From positions 1 through 64,000 of the forward strand of contig DXZQ01000004.1 of assembly GCA_019419585.1 (NCBI GenBank): a stretch of DNA of 64,000 nt. The letters are read 5' to 3'. Every line of letters starts with the position of its first letter. Position 1 is the stretch's first letter. The notes beneath the pieces were generated by a model, which saw nothing but the letters and a program-made list of their open reading frames with translations, was not told the origin of the DNA and made no database searches. The translations under genes and the position numbers were made by a program. Source of the stretch: Collinsella sp. (lineage in GTDB: Bacteria > Actinomycetota > Coriobacteriia > Coriobacteriales > Coriobacteriaceae). Below are positions 27,879 through 35,578 of this stretch, piece after piece.

Positions 27879-28782
27879 CTTGCTGGTAGGGACGATCCGT
27901 CTGGCACGTCAGTTTGAGCGACCGCATCGCCTCTACCAGCACAAAGCCGGCGATGGCAACCGTGATCACTACGTCGAGCGGCGTGTTCACAAACCACAGC
28001 AGGCCCATGAGGTACGACCCGGCATTAAAGGCAAAGTGCAGCAGGATCGTGTAGCGGAGCTTTCCGGTCGTCACGAGCACCCAGCCAAAAATGAGGCCGG
28101 CAGCGCCCGCATAGCAGCCCTGCACCCAGTTCATGTGCATAAAGCCGAAGATTGCCGCCTGCAGCACAATCGCCGCGGCGATGCCCCAGGTACTCGGGGC
28201 CGCCCAGGGCACTATGGCGCTGTCTTGCGCGTTCGCGCGGCGCCGGCGCTTCCAGAGCGGACGGCACTGTGGATTAAACGCTCGGAGCGAAAACTCAAAA
28301 ATGATGCCGCGCACCAGCAACTCCTCGCAAAACGGAGCGCCGAGCACCGTGGTCAGGACGGCCAGATAGCTCGTGTCACCCATGCCCGTCTCCTCGACAA
28401 GTTCGCTGTAGTCGGCCGCGGCCTCCGGCAACAGCGACAGCACGGCGTCGGTCACGTAGCCAACGACCACCTGCAGGGCAAGGCCAATCACGATAACGCA
28501 GGCGATGCGCCTCCATGCTTTGCCTGCTCCCCCGCCAAGCGGGCGCTCGCCCTGCCAGCGCGTCATAAACGAGCGCGGCCACAGATAACGCCACCACAGC
28601 AGCGCCATCAAAAACGACGCCATCTGCGCGGCAGCCTGAAGCAATTGAATATCGAGGTCGTCAATCGAAAAGCCCATGAACACCGATGCGACGCCCAGAG
28701 CTGAGAACAAAACCATGCTCAGGGCGATATCGGCAGCGACGACGCCAAAACAGGCAAGCGCCCAAACCAGCGCATTGAGCAT
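27874..28782 (-). CDS. CPBP family intramembrane metalloprotease
   Basis: 302-aa multi-helix membrane protein of the CAAX-protease/bacteriocin-processing (Abi) family. Motif 1 EELLVRG is at about residue 155, motif 2 FGFMHMNW near 218, motif 3 HFAFNAGSYL near 262. These supply the glutamates and histidines of the intramembrane active site. GGGAGGAGG precedes the ATG at 28782. It follows the DinJ-like gene by 23 bp on the same strand and may share its transcript. Substrate unknown. Confidence 0.88.
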   Translation of the reverse strand: MLNALVWALACFGVVAADIALSMVLFSALGVASVFMGFSIDDLDIQLLQAAAQMASFLMALLWWRYLWPRSFMTRWQGERPLGGGAGKAWRRIACVIVIGLALQVVVGYVTDAVLSLLPEAAADYSELVEETGMGDTSYLAVLTTVLGAPFCEELLVRGIIFEFSLRAFNPQCRPLWKRRRRANAQDSAIVPWAAPSTWGIAAAIVLQAAIFGFMHMNWVQGCYAGAAGLIFGWVLVTTGKLRYTILLHFAFNAGSYLMGLLWFVNTPLDVVITVAIAGFVLVEAMRSLKLTCQTDRPYQQA

Positions 28783-28799
28783 GCCGACCTCCTCCCAAC

Positions 28800-28822
28800 G
28801 ACTAGTCATTGGGGACGTTCTT
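28800..28822. repeat. Dispersed 23-bp repeat (TTGGGGACGTTCTT family, copy 1)
   Basis: The 23 bases 28800-28822 are identical to 56294-56316 on the same strand (core TAGTCATTGGGGACGTTCTT). A degenerate second copy follows at 28826-28841 (ACTAGCTGTTGGGGAC). The repeat supplies the last codons of the antitoxin-like gene. Confidence 0.8.
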
Positions 28823-29027
28823 CAACGACTAGCTGTTGGGGACAGTCTTTGCCAAAGGCCCCGCTGGGCGAAATGTCGAACGGAAAGGTGCCACAACGAT
28901 TGAACGCGGCGATAAACATGCGAATGGCGTTGGACGGCGTGGTGCCCACGAGCTGAGTTGCCGCCGCGAAGGCTGCCTTTTCTTCGGGCAAGACCTTCGC
29001 GACAACCGGGGTCATGTGTTCTGCCAT
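28806..29027 (-). CDS. Solitary RelB/DinJ family antitoxin
   Basis: 73 aa, beginning MAEHMTPVVAKVLPEEKAAF and including GTTPSNAIRMFIAAFNRCGTFPFDI, the ribbon-helix-helix plus linker pattern of DinJ/RelB antitoxins. AAAGGA lies upstream of the ATG at 29027. No RelE/YafQ-type toxin frame is found on either side: downstream is a membrane protease, upstream an ABC gene. The C-terminal 15 residues (after SGAFG) are read from the dispersed TTGGGGAC repeat, so the toxin-binding tail may be altered. Either an orphan antitoxin or a regulator. Confidence 0.75.
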   Translation of the reverse strand: MAEHMTPVVAKVLPEEKAAFAAATQLVGTTPSNAIRMFIAAFNRCGTFPFDISPSGAFGKDCPQQLVVEERPQ

Positions 29028-29243
29028 GGCGCTTCCTTTTTGAAACGACGGTGGTGCGGATAGATGCGGGCCACGCGGCTGGGCGACGGGCTGTGAAGGC
29101 AACCCGATTGGCCCGCATCTGGAGTTTGTTTCTACTGTGTTGGTATTACTTGGTAATCCTAAGTATTACCCCGCAGATAGAATACCATACCCAACCCTAT
29201 GGGGACGGAGAAAAAACGGATCATTTTGTTGCTGAGTAAGTAT

Positions 29244-30623
29244 TTAGAGCGTGATGATGTCCGCGATATTGAGGGCCTGAGCGTCGACGGCATCGTGCGT
29301 AGCAAGCAACAGCATGCGGCCGTCGAGCAAGTCGAGCACAGCCTCGGCGCATGCGTCGCGCGCAGCGGTATCTAGGCCGGTAAAGGGCTCGTCCAGAATC
29401 ACTGCGCCGCCCGGACACAGCAGGGCTCGGGCAATCTCGACGCGACGGCGCTGCCCGCCCGAGAGCGCGGCCACACGAGCATGCACATCGACCCCCGGCA
29501 CCAGCAGGCGCAACAGGGCCGCGGCACTCGAGGCGTCCACGCGCGCGTCGGCGCACACCAGCACGTTATCCAAAGCCGAGGCGCCCTCTACCAGGCGCAC
29601 ATCCTGAAACACCATGGAGCACGGCGCGCACTCCCCCGCCGCCAGCGCAAGCAGCGTCGACTTGCCCACGCCCGAGGTGCCCATCACGCAGGCGCGCCCA
29701 CCGGCGGGCACACGAAGCACCAGTCCGTCGAGCGCCGGCGCCCAGGGAGCGCGATCGCCCACGGCGAGCGCAAGCTCCGCAGCAGCCCTGCCGCCAGCAG
29801 AGCCGCCTGCACGTCCGCGAGGACAACGCCCATGCGCCCGCACAGCAGCACGCCATGCTGCGGGCCCCGAAGCCCGCAGCAGCCACACCAGCACACGCTC
29901 GCATGCCCACGATGCCGCCACGACCAACACGGTCCAAGCCAACAGGTCAGCCGTCTCGATGAGCAGCTTCGCCTGATAGATGCGCTCACCCACGGTGCCC
30001 ACCGCCATGCCGATCAGCTCCGCCGCCACGCCAGCCTTCCAGCTCATGCCGATCACAGCGCGGGCGCACGAAAGCACAAACGGCAGGACTTCGCGCCAGG
30101 TGTGGGCACAAAACAGTCGCCAGCCCCGCACGCCATGCAGACGAAACATCTGCTCCAGCGGTTTATCCGCTTGCATCAAGCCCTCGACCAACGAAAAATA
30201 CACGCCCGGCAGCGCCATCAAAAAAACAGCGGCGATGCTCACGCGCGCCGATCCCAGCCAAATGAGCAGCAGGACTACCATGCAGGCGACCGGTGTCGCC
30301 TTTACAAACGACAGCACCGGAGCCACCAGGTGCGCGAACGCCCGCGACCGTGATGAAATCCCGGCAAGCGCGCCACCACACACCGCGGCAAGCGCCAGCC
30401 CGCCCAGTATCCGCGCGCCCGAGCCCACCAAAATCGCCCAGGTACCGCCATCGCACACCAGGCGCAGCAGCGCCAAGGCAACAGCACCCGGCCCCGACAA
30501 GATCAGCGGCTGCGCCACCAGCGCCGCCGCGAAGACCCACGCGGCAAGCCAAAAGGCGGCAACGGCACCTGCTGCCGCCACCGCCTTCATACGCTCTATC
30601 ATTTGTCGAGCAAACGCACGCAC
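29244..30623 (-). CDS. Fused ABC transporter permease-ATPase (SsuC-SsuB type)
   Basis: 459 aa. Residues 1-245 are a TauC/SsuC-like inner-membrane permease with about six helices and the coupling-loop region FRLHGVRGWRLFCAHTWREVLPF. Residues 280-459 are an ABC ATPase with Walker A GTSGVGKST, Q-loop MVFQDVRLVEG, signature LSGGQRRRVEIARALL, Walker B VILDEPFTGLD and H-loop LLATHD. These two parts are normally separate genes in this importer class. The ATPase is short (about 180 aa). GTG start at 30623 is three bases after the upstream stop and is served by GGAG in that stop region. Substrate not identifiable. Confidence 0.88.
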   Translation of the reverse strand: MRAFARQMIERMKAVAAAGAVAAFWLAAWVFAAALVAQPLILSGPGAVALALLRLVCDGGTWAILVGSGARILGGLALAAVCGGALAGISSRSRAFAHLVAPVLSFVKATPVACMVVLLLIWLGSARVSIAAVFLMALPGVYFSLVEGLMQADKPLEQMFRLHGVRGWRLFCAHTWREVLPFVLSCARAVIGMSWKAGVAAELIGMAVGTVGERIYQAKLLIETADLLAWTVLVVAASWACERVLVWLLRASGPAAWRAAVRAHGRCPRGRAGGSAGGRAAAELALAVGDRAPWAPALDGLVLRVPAGGRACVMGTSGVGKSTLLALAAGECAPCSMVFQDVRLVEGASALDNVLVCADARVDASSAAALLRLLVPGVDVHARVAALSGGQRRRVEIARALLCPGGAVILDEPFTGLDTAARDACAEAVLDLLDGRMLLLATHDAVDAQALNIADIITL

Positions 30624-30626
30624 GGG

Positions 30627-31682
30627 CTACTCCATGTAGTAGAAATCGTTAGCCGGGAGCTTGCCGCCCACGGCGCTCGGGTCCGCATCGGCCAGCACCT
30701 GCAGGTACCCACCGAGCGCGGCCTTCATATCCTTCCCCGTCTGACACACGAGCATGCACCCGGGAATCGCCTTTTCGGCAATCGTGGCGTTATCCACGAT
30801 GCCTGCATCGACCACGGCCTGAGCCCAGTCCGCCGGCGCCGCATTGACGGCCTTCACGCTCGCCGCATGGCAGCTCAAGAACTCCGCCACGGCCTCGGGA
30901 TGTTCCTCGGCAAACGCGCGGCGCACCACGGTCACGCCCGTCAGCAGGCGCGAGCCCGTGTCTCCTGCCAGCTCGTCCCACACATCGGTCAGGCTCACCG
31001 GTGCCGACAGCTTGCCCTCGCTCTTGGCGATAGCAGCGGTCTTGAACGGCTCCGGCAGCACGCCCACGGCAGACGAATCGGCAAGCAGGGCCGACAGCAC
31101 CTCGGTGGGCTCGCTCTTAAACTCGAGCGTCACCTGGCCGGTCAGGCCCGCGCGCTCCAGCAGGAAGTTCATGACATACTCTGGCGTGGTGCCCTTGCCC
31201 GTCATGTAGACGGTGCGACCCGCCAGATCGCCAAACGAGGCCACATTCGCGTCGCCCGTCACCACGTTCAGCACACCCAGCGTGTTGATGTCGATGACCT
31301 GCACCGCGCCCTCGGTCTTGTTGTAGAGCACGCTCGCCACGTTGGCGGGCACCAGGGCAATGTCGATATCGCCCTGAATGACCTTGGGCACAATCTCATC
31401 GGCGGCAGTATTCATCGCAAAGTCGAACTCATTGTCCGTCTCGCCATCGGCCGCCCGGTCCATAAACTGCACCAGACCAATCGAGGTCGGCCCCTTGAGC
31501 GAGGCGACGTGCACCTCGACCGGCTCTGCAGCAGCACCGGCGCCGTCCGCGGCAGCCGAGCCCGCGGCGGACCCGGCACCGGCAGCCCCGCCGCCACAGC
31601 CCGCGAGCACAAGCGACAGGGCGCCCACGGCGAGCGCCGTGGCAAACCCCCGGCGCGACAGCTCAACATTAAACGCGCGCAT
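30627..31682 (-). CDS. ABC transporter solute-binding lipoprotein (NMT1/SsuA-like)
   Basis: 351 aa. Signal peptide with twin-arginine-like RRGF and lipobox LVLAGC (lipid-modified cysteine about residue 29), followed by a Gly/Ala linker. The mature part has the periplasmic-binding type II pattern of NMT1/SsuA proteins (IGLVQFMDRA, GDIDIALVPANVASVLYNKT, GTTPEYVMNFLLERAGL). ATG at 31682 is two bases after the hydrogenase stop and preceded by AAGGGAAG. It delivers substrate to the fused permease-ATPase next door. Specificity could be an organic sulfur compound, a thiamine precursor or an oxyanion; sequence alone does not decide. Confidence 0.88.
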   Translation of the reverse strand: MRAFNVELSRRGFATALAVGALSLVLAGCGGGAAGAGSAAGSAAADGAGAAAEPVEVHVASLKGPTSIGLVQFMDRAADGETDNEFDFAMNTAADEIVPKVIQGDIDIALVPANVASVLYNKTEGAVQVIDINTLGVLNVVTGDANVASFGDLAGRTVYMTGKGTTPEYVMNFLLERAGLTGQVTLEFKSEPTEVLSALLADSSAVGVLPEPFKTAAIAKSEGKLSAPVSLTDVWDELAGDTGSRLLTGVTVVRRAFAEEHPEAVAEFLSCHAASVKAVNAAPADWAQAVVDAGIVDNATIAEKAIPGCMLVCQTGKDMKAALGGYLQVLADADPSAVGGKLPANDFYYME

Positions 31683-31684
31683 CG

Positions 31685-33496
31685 TTAGCACTTCCCTTCG
31701 TTGGGCATCGACCAGGCGTGATGGTCGGTGTGCAGCAGCTCCTCGGCCAGCGGCGAGAGCGGCTCACCCAAGAACTCGCGGTAGCACGCCTGGACATCGG
31801 GGTTCTCGTGCGAGAAGCGAATGTCCGCAGCGGCATCGAGGCCCCACAGCACCTGACCACGCTCGGCCGCCAACTCGCAGCCGTCGTGGATAGGCTGACC
31901 GCCGCCACCGACGCAGCCGCCCGGGCATGCCATGACCTCGACAAAGTCATAGCTCACACGGCCGTCGCGAATCGCGTCGAGCAGACGGGCGGCATTGCCC
32001 AGCCCGTGTGCCACGGCGACGCGCACCTTGGTGCCATCGATATCGGCCACGGCTTCCTTCCAGCCGTCCAGGCCGCGCACGTCGGTAAAGAAGTCGGCGT
32101 CGGGGTTCTTGCCCGTCACCAGGTAATAGGCCGAGCGCACGGCGGCCTCCATCACGCCACCCGTGGCGCCAAAGATCACACCCGCGCCTGTGCCAAAGCC
32201 CAGCGGCGTATCGAGCGGCTCCTCGACCAGCGTGTCCACGCTCACGTGGCTCGCGCGGATCATGCGCACCATCTCGCGCACCGTCAGCGCAACGTCCACA
32301 TCGGGTGTGCCGCCCTCGCCCACCATGCTCGGCAGCGCGCACTCGGCCTTCTTGGCCGTGCACGGCATCACGGACACCACAAACAGGCGCTCGGGCTCCA
32401 CGCCCAGCACCTTGGCGTAGTAGGTCTTGGCGATGGCGCCGAACATCTGCTGCGGCGACTTGGACGTGGACAGGCTGTCGACAAACTCGGGGTAACGCGC
32501 CTTCACAAAGCGTACCCAGCCCGGGCAGCAGCTCGTGAACATGGGCCAGCTGCGGCTGTCGCCCTCGCCCTTGGCGGCCTTACCCAGGCGCTCGAGCAGC
32601 TCGGAGCCCTCCTCCATAATGGTGAGATCGGCCGAGAAATCGGTGTCGAACACGTACTCAAAGCCCACGCGGCGCAGCGCACAGGCCAGGCGCTCGACGG
32701 TGGCCTCATCGCGCGGAATGCCGAACTCCTCGCCCCAGGCGCTACGCACGGCCGGCGCAATCTGCACCAGCACGATCTTGTCGGGATCGGCGATGGCGTC
32801 AAACACGGTCTCGGTGTCGTCGCGCTCGCGCAGCGCGCCCGTCGGGCAATGCGTGATGCACTGGCCGCACGCGACGCAATCGGTCTTGCCGATCGGCACG
32901 CGCCCGCGGGTGCCCACGGCGGTATGCGTGGCGCGGTTGGTCAGGTCCCAAATCCCTAGGCCCTGTACGCTCTCGCACACCTTGATGCAGCGCATGCATT
33001 TAATGCACTTGTCGTTTTCGCGGATGATGGGGAAATCGAAATCCCAGCCCTCGCCCGCCAAATGCCTTTGATACGGCAGATAGAAAATGCCCAGGTCGTT
33101 GGCAATGGTCTGCAGGTTGCAGTTACCGCTGCGCACACAGCTCGTGCAGCGTGAATCGTGCTGCGAAAGCAGCAGCTGCACGTTGGTGCGGCGCGCCTCG
33201 CGGGCCTTGGGGCTGTTGGTGTGGACCACCATGCCATCGAGCACGTAGTTGTTGCAGGCGGCAACCAGCTGGTCGCAGCCCTCAACCTCGACCACGCACA
33301 CGCGGCAGCCGCCGATCTCGTTCAGATCGCGCAGGTAGCACAGGGTGGGAATCTGGATGCCGACGGACTTGGCCGCGTCCAGGATCGTGGTGTGCTCGGG
33401 CACCACGACCTCGCAATTATCGATAGTGAGCTTGACCATATTGAGTGCTCCGCTTTCGGTGTTATCGCTGACAGTGGGGTTGTTGAGCTCTACCAT
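31685..33496 (-). CDS. hydA: [FeFe] hydrogenase, monomeric ferredoxin-type
   Basis: 603 aa. N-terminal [2Fe-2S] domain (CYLRDLNEIGGCRVC and later AAC), His-ligated [4Fe-4S] site HDSRCTSCVRSGNC, two [4Fe-4S] sites CIKCMRCIKVC and CVACGQCITHC, then the H-cluster: L1 TSCCPGW (about 319), L2 MPCTAKKAE (about 377), L3 MACPGGCVGGGGQP (about 522). All H-cluster cysteines are present. It evolves or oxidises H2 with a flavoprotein or ferredoxin partner. The ATG at 33496 overlaps the upstream stop and follows GGAGGGAGG; ATG at 33439 (MVKLTID) is an alternative that matches many family members. HydEFG maturases are not in the window. Confidence 0.96.
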   Translation of the reverse strand: MVELNNPTVSDNTESGALNMVKLTIDNCEVVVPEHTTILDAAKSVGIQIPTLCYLRDLNEIGGCRVCVVEVEGCDQLVAACNNYVLDGMVVHTNSPKAREARRTNVQLLLSQHDSRCTSCVRSGNCNLQTIANDLGIFYLPYQRHLAGEGWDFDFPIIRENDKCIKCMRCIKVCESVQGLGIWDLTNRATHTAVGTRGRVPIGKTDCVACGQCITHCPTGALRERDDTETVFDAIADPDKIVLVQIAPAVRSAWGEEFGIPRDEATVERLACALRRVGFEYVFDTDFSADLTIMEEGSELLERLGKAAKGEGDSRSWPMFTSCCPGWVRFVKARYPEFVDSLSTSKSPQQMFGAIAKTYYAKVLGVEPERLFVVSVMPCTAKKAECALPSMVGEGGTPDVDVALTVREMVRMIRASHVSVDTLVEEPLDTPLGFGTGAGVIFGATGGVMEAAVRSAYYLVTGKNPDADFFTDVRGLDGWKEAVADIDGTKVRVAVAHGLGNAARLLDAIRDGRVSYDFVEVMACPGGCVGGGGQPIHDGCELAAERGQVLWGLDAAADIRFSHENPDVQACYREFLGEPLSPLAEELLHTDHHAWSMPNEGKC

Positions 33497-35322
33497 TCCA
33501 GGTTCCTCCCTCCGCGGAACGCGCCAAAACCAAAGTGGTCGCAACGCAGGCAGCGGCTTGCCTCCTGGCGCGCCTCCTCCTCGGTAAGGCCCTGCTCGAC
33601 CAGATTCCAATCGTGAATACGCTCGCCGGCCTCGCGCTCACCCAGCTCGCAGCGGCCGCACTCGTGCTTGCCCTTAAACTGAACGGTCGGCAGCTCCACG
33701 TCGAGCTTGATCTTGTGGTCGAAGCCCAGATAGCGGTCGATGTTTGCCGAAGCCACGCGGCCGGCGTTGATGGCACGGATGACGGTGGCGGGGCCGGTCT
33801 GGCAGTCGCCGCCGCTAAAGAGGCCATCGAAGTTGGGCACGGCACCGTCCGAGTCGGTGACCACGCAACCCCACTTGCAGGCGATGCCCATGTCCTCAAA
33901 CGGCTTGGAATCGATGTCCTGGCCAATGGCGACAAACACGCGCTCGCAGGGGATGACGCGCTCGGGCGTAGCGGCGGCACGCGGAGCCGGACGACCGCGG
34001 CGGGGCTCGCCGATAATCTGCGGTTGCACGCGCAGGCCGCTCACGCGACCATCTTCGCCCGTCTCGATGGCGAGCGGCGCCGTGAGCTCCAGCACCTCAC
34101 AGCCCTCGGCCTGGGCACCGGCAATCTCGGCGTCCTGGGCCGTCATATCGCAGATGCGACGGCGGTAGACGATGCTTACCTTTTCGGCACCGCAGCGCAC
34201 GGCGGAGCGTGCCACGTCCATGGCAACGTTGCCGCCGCCGATGACGCACACGCGCTGGCCGCTCAGGTCGGGCAGCTCGTCATCGCCGATGGCGCGCAGC
34301 ATCTTGACGGCCGATTCCACGCCGGGCGCCTCTTCACCCGGAAGGCCGAGCTTCTTGTCACTGTGGGCACCGATGGCCAGGTAGACGGCATCGAACTCGT
34401 CGCGCAGACGGGCGAGCTCCTCGCCGCTCACGGAGTGGTCGAGCTCCACGTCGATGCCGGCGCTCAAGATCCAGTCGATCTCGGCCTGCAGGCGCTCGCG
34501 CGGCAGACGATAGCTGGGGATGCCGTAGCGCAGCATGCCGCCCAAGTGGTGGCGCTGCTCAAAAATGGTCACCTTGTGGCCCATCACGGCCAGGTAGTAG
34601 GCGCAGGAAAGGCCGGCTGGGCCGCCGCCAATCACGGCGACGCGCTTACCGGTGTTGTCCACTACATGCGGCTTGTGGTCGTTGAGGTCACTGTGTTCAA
34701 CGGCAAAACGCTTGAGGGCGAGGATGTTCATGGGGTCGTCGACCATGCCACGGCGACAGTGCATCTCGCAGGGATGCTCGCACACCAGGCCGCAGACGAG
34801 CGGCAGCGGGTTGTTCTTGCGGATGACCTTGACGGCATCAGCATAGCGACCGGCCTCGACGAGCGAAATGTAACCGGGAATGTCGACGTGCGCCGGGCAG
34901 CCCGAGACACACGGAACGCGGGCCTCGCGATCAAAGCCGCAGGAATGCTCACGGATGTGGTGCTCAAAGTCATCACGGAAGCCACGAATAGCTGTGAGCG
35001 CCATGGCGCCGGCTTCGTAACCGATGGCGCAGTCGCTCGAAAGATAGATGGTGCGGGCCGTGCGCTCAATCAAGTTGAGCGTGGACTCGTCGGCTCGGCC
35101 CTCAAGCACGTCGGCGAGCAGGTCGCTCAGCGCGCTCAGACCCACACGACAGGGCGTGCACTTGCCGCAGCTCTGGGTGGAGCACAGGTTGACGAGCGCC
35201 GCCGTAAACTCGACGGGGCACGGGGCAAGCGAGCTCACCGCCAGACGACGTCCAAGCGCATCATGCAGGTCGTCCATAACGGCCTGGGCGTGGCTGCGCT
35301 CCATTACATGCAGTCGTGCCAT
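33490..35322 (-). CDS. NuoF-tail / GltD-type FAD-NAD(P) oxidoreductase, hydrogenase partner
   Basis: 610 aa. The N-terminal 120 residues match the C-terminal [4Fe-4S] domain of NuoF/HydB proteins (TQSCGKCTPCRVG and later SSDCAIG) but lack the FMN/NAD domain. Residues 130-560 are a glutamate-synthase-beta-like iron-sulfur flavoprotein: cysteines in VSGCPAHVD and LVCEHPCEMHCRRG, FAD motif VIGGGPAGLSCAYYLAVMG, NAD(P) motif VIGGGNVAMDVARSA, and GLFSGGDCQTGPATVI. A cysteine-rich tail (ECGRCELGE, CLRCDHFG) ends the protein. It overlaps hydA by 7 bp, so it very probably passes electrons between NAD(P)H and the hydrogenase. GAGGGGA precedes ATG 35322. Confidence 0.88.
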   Translation of the reverse strand: MARLHVMERSHAQAVMDDLHDALGRRLAVSSLAPCPVEFTAALVNLCSTQSCGKCTPCRVGLSALSDLLADVLEGRADESTLNLIERTARTIYLSSDCAIGYEAGAMALTAIRGFRDDFEHHIREHSCGFDREARVPCVSGCPAHVDIPGYISLVEAGRYADAVKVIRKNNPLPLVCGLVCEHPCEMHCRRGMVDDPMNILALKRFAVEHSDLNDHKPHVVDNTGKRVAVIGGGPAGLSCAYYLAVMGHKVTIFEQRHHLGGMLRYGIPSYRLPRERLQAEIDWILSAGIDVELDHSVSGEELARLRDEFDAVYLAIGAHSDKKLGLPGEEAPGVESAVKMLRAIGDDELPDLSGQRVCVIGGGNVAMDVARSAVRCGAEKVSIVYRRRICDMTAQDAEIAGAQAEGCEVLELTAPLAIETGEDGRVSGLRVQPQIIGEPRRGRPAPRAAATPERVIPCERVFVAIGQDIDSKPFEDMGIACKWGCVVTDSDGAVPNFDGLFSGGDCQTGPATVIRAINAGRVASANIDRYLGFDHKIKLDVELPTVQFKGKHECGRCELGEREAGERIHDWNLVEQGLTEEEARQEASRCLRCDHFGFGAFRGGRNLEW

Positions 35323-35396
35323 AAGATCCCCTCTCACATGGCAGCCCGGAGGCGAAGCCGGGCGAAATTGCTACATGCAACACACTGGCCTAAAAA

Positions 35397-35412
35397 GTTG
35401 TTTGGCAACAAC
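35397..35412. promoter_or_regulatory. Palindrome in the hydrogenase operon leader
   Basis: GTTGTT-TGGC-AACAAC, perfect 6-bp arms, about 75 bases upstream of the oxidoreductase start. Could be an operator or a leader hairpin. Confidence 0.4.
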
Positions 35413-35461
35413 ACAGTTCGGCAGGCGGTATAAAACGCGGCCCTCAGCGGTGCTAAACACC

Positions 35462-35476
35462 TTTATCGCAGATAAA
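35462..35476. promoter_or_regulatory. TTTATC-N3-GATAAA palindrome upstream of the hydrogenase operon
   Basis: Perfect 6-3-6 inverted repeat (TTTATCGCAGATAAA) about 140 bases upstream of the first gene, in an AT-rich stretch. It does not match the remembered FNR (TTGAT-N4-ATCAA) or Rex sites, so the regulator is unknown. Confidence 0.4.
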
Positions 35477-35508
35477 TGCCATATTTGATAAAACGCGTTA
35501 CCAAATAA

Positions 35509-35546
35509 CAATGCCCCGCCCACGCAATCACGTGGACGGGGCATTG
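35509..35546 (-). terminator. Terminator of the alpha-glucoside PTS operon
   Basis: 16-bp arms (35509-35524 and 35531-35546, one mismatch, core ATGCCCCG/CGGGGCAT), about 30 bases after the GH4 stop. On the minus strand TTATTT follows. Confidence 0.8.
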
Positions 35547-35578
35547 CTCATGATATGCGGTCAGCGACCCTGTTGCTT

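Noticed and set aside
30627..31682. Specific assignment of the binding protein to sulfonate, thiamine precursor or nitrate
   Set aside because: The NMT1/SsuA fold is shared by all of these and no specificity residue could be judged from sequence alone.
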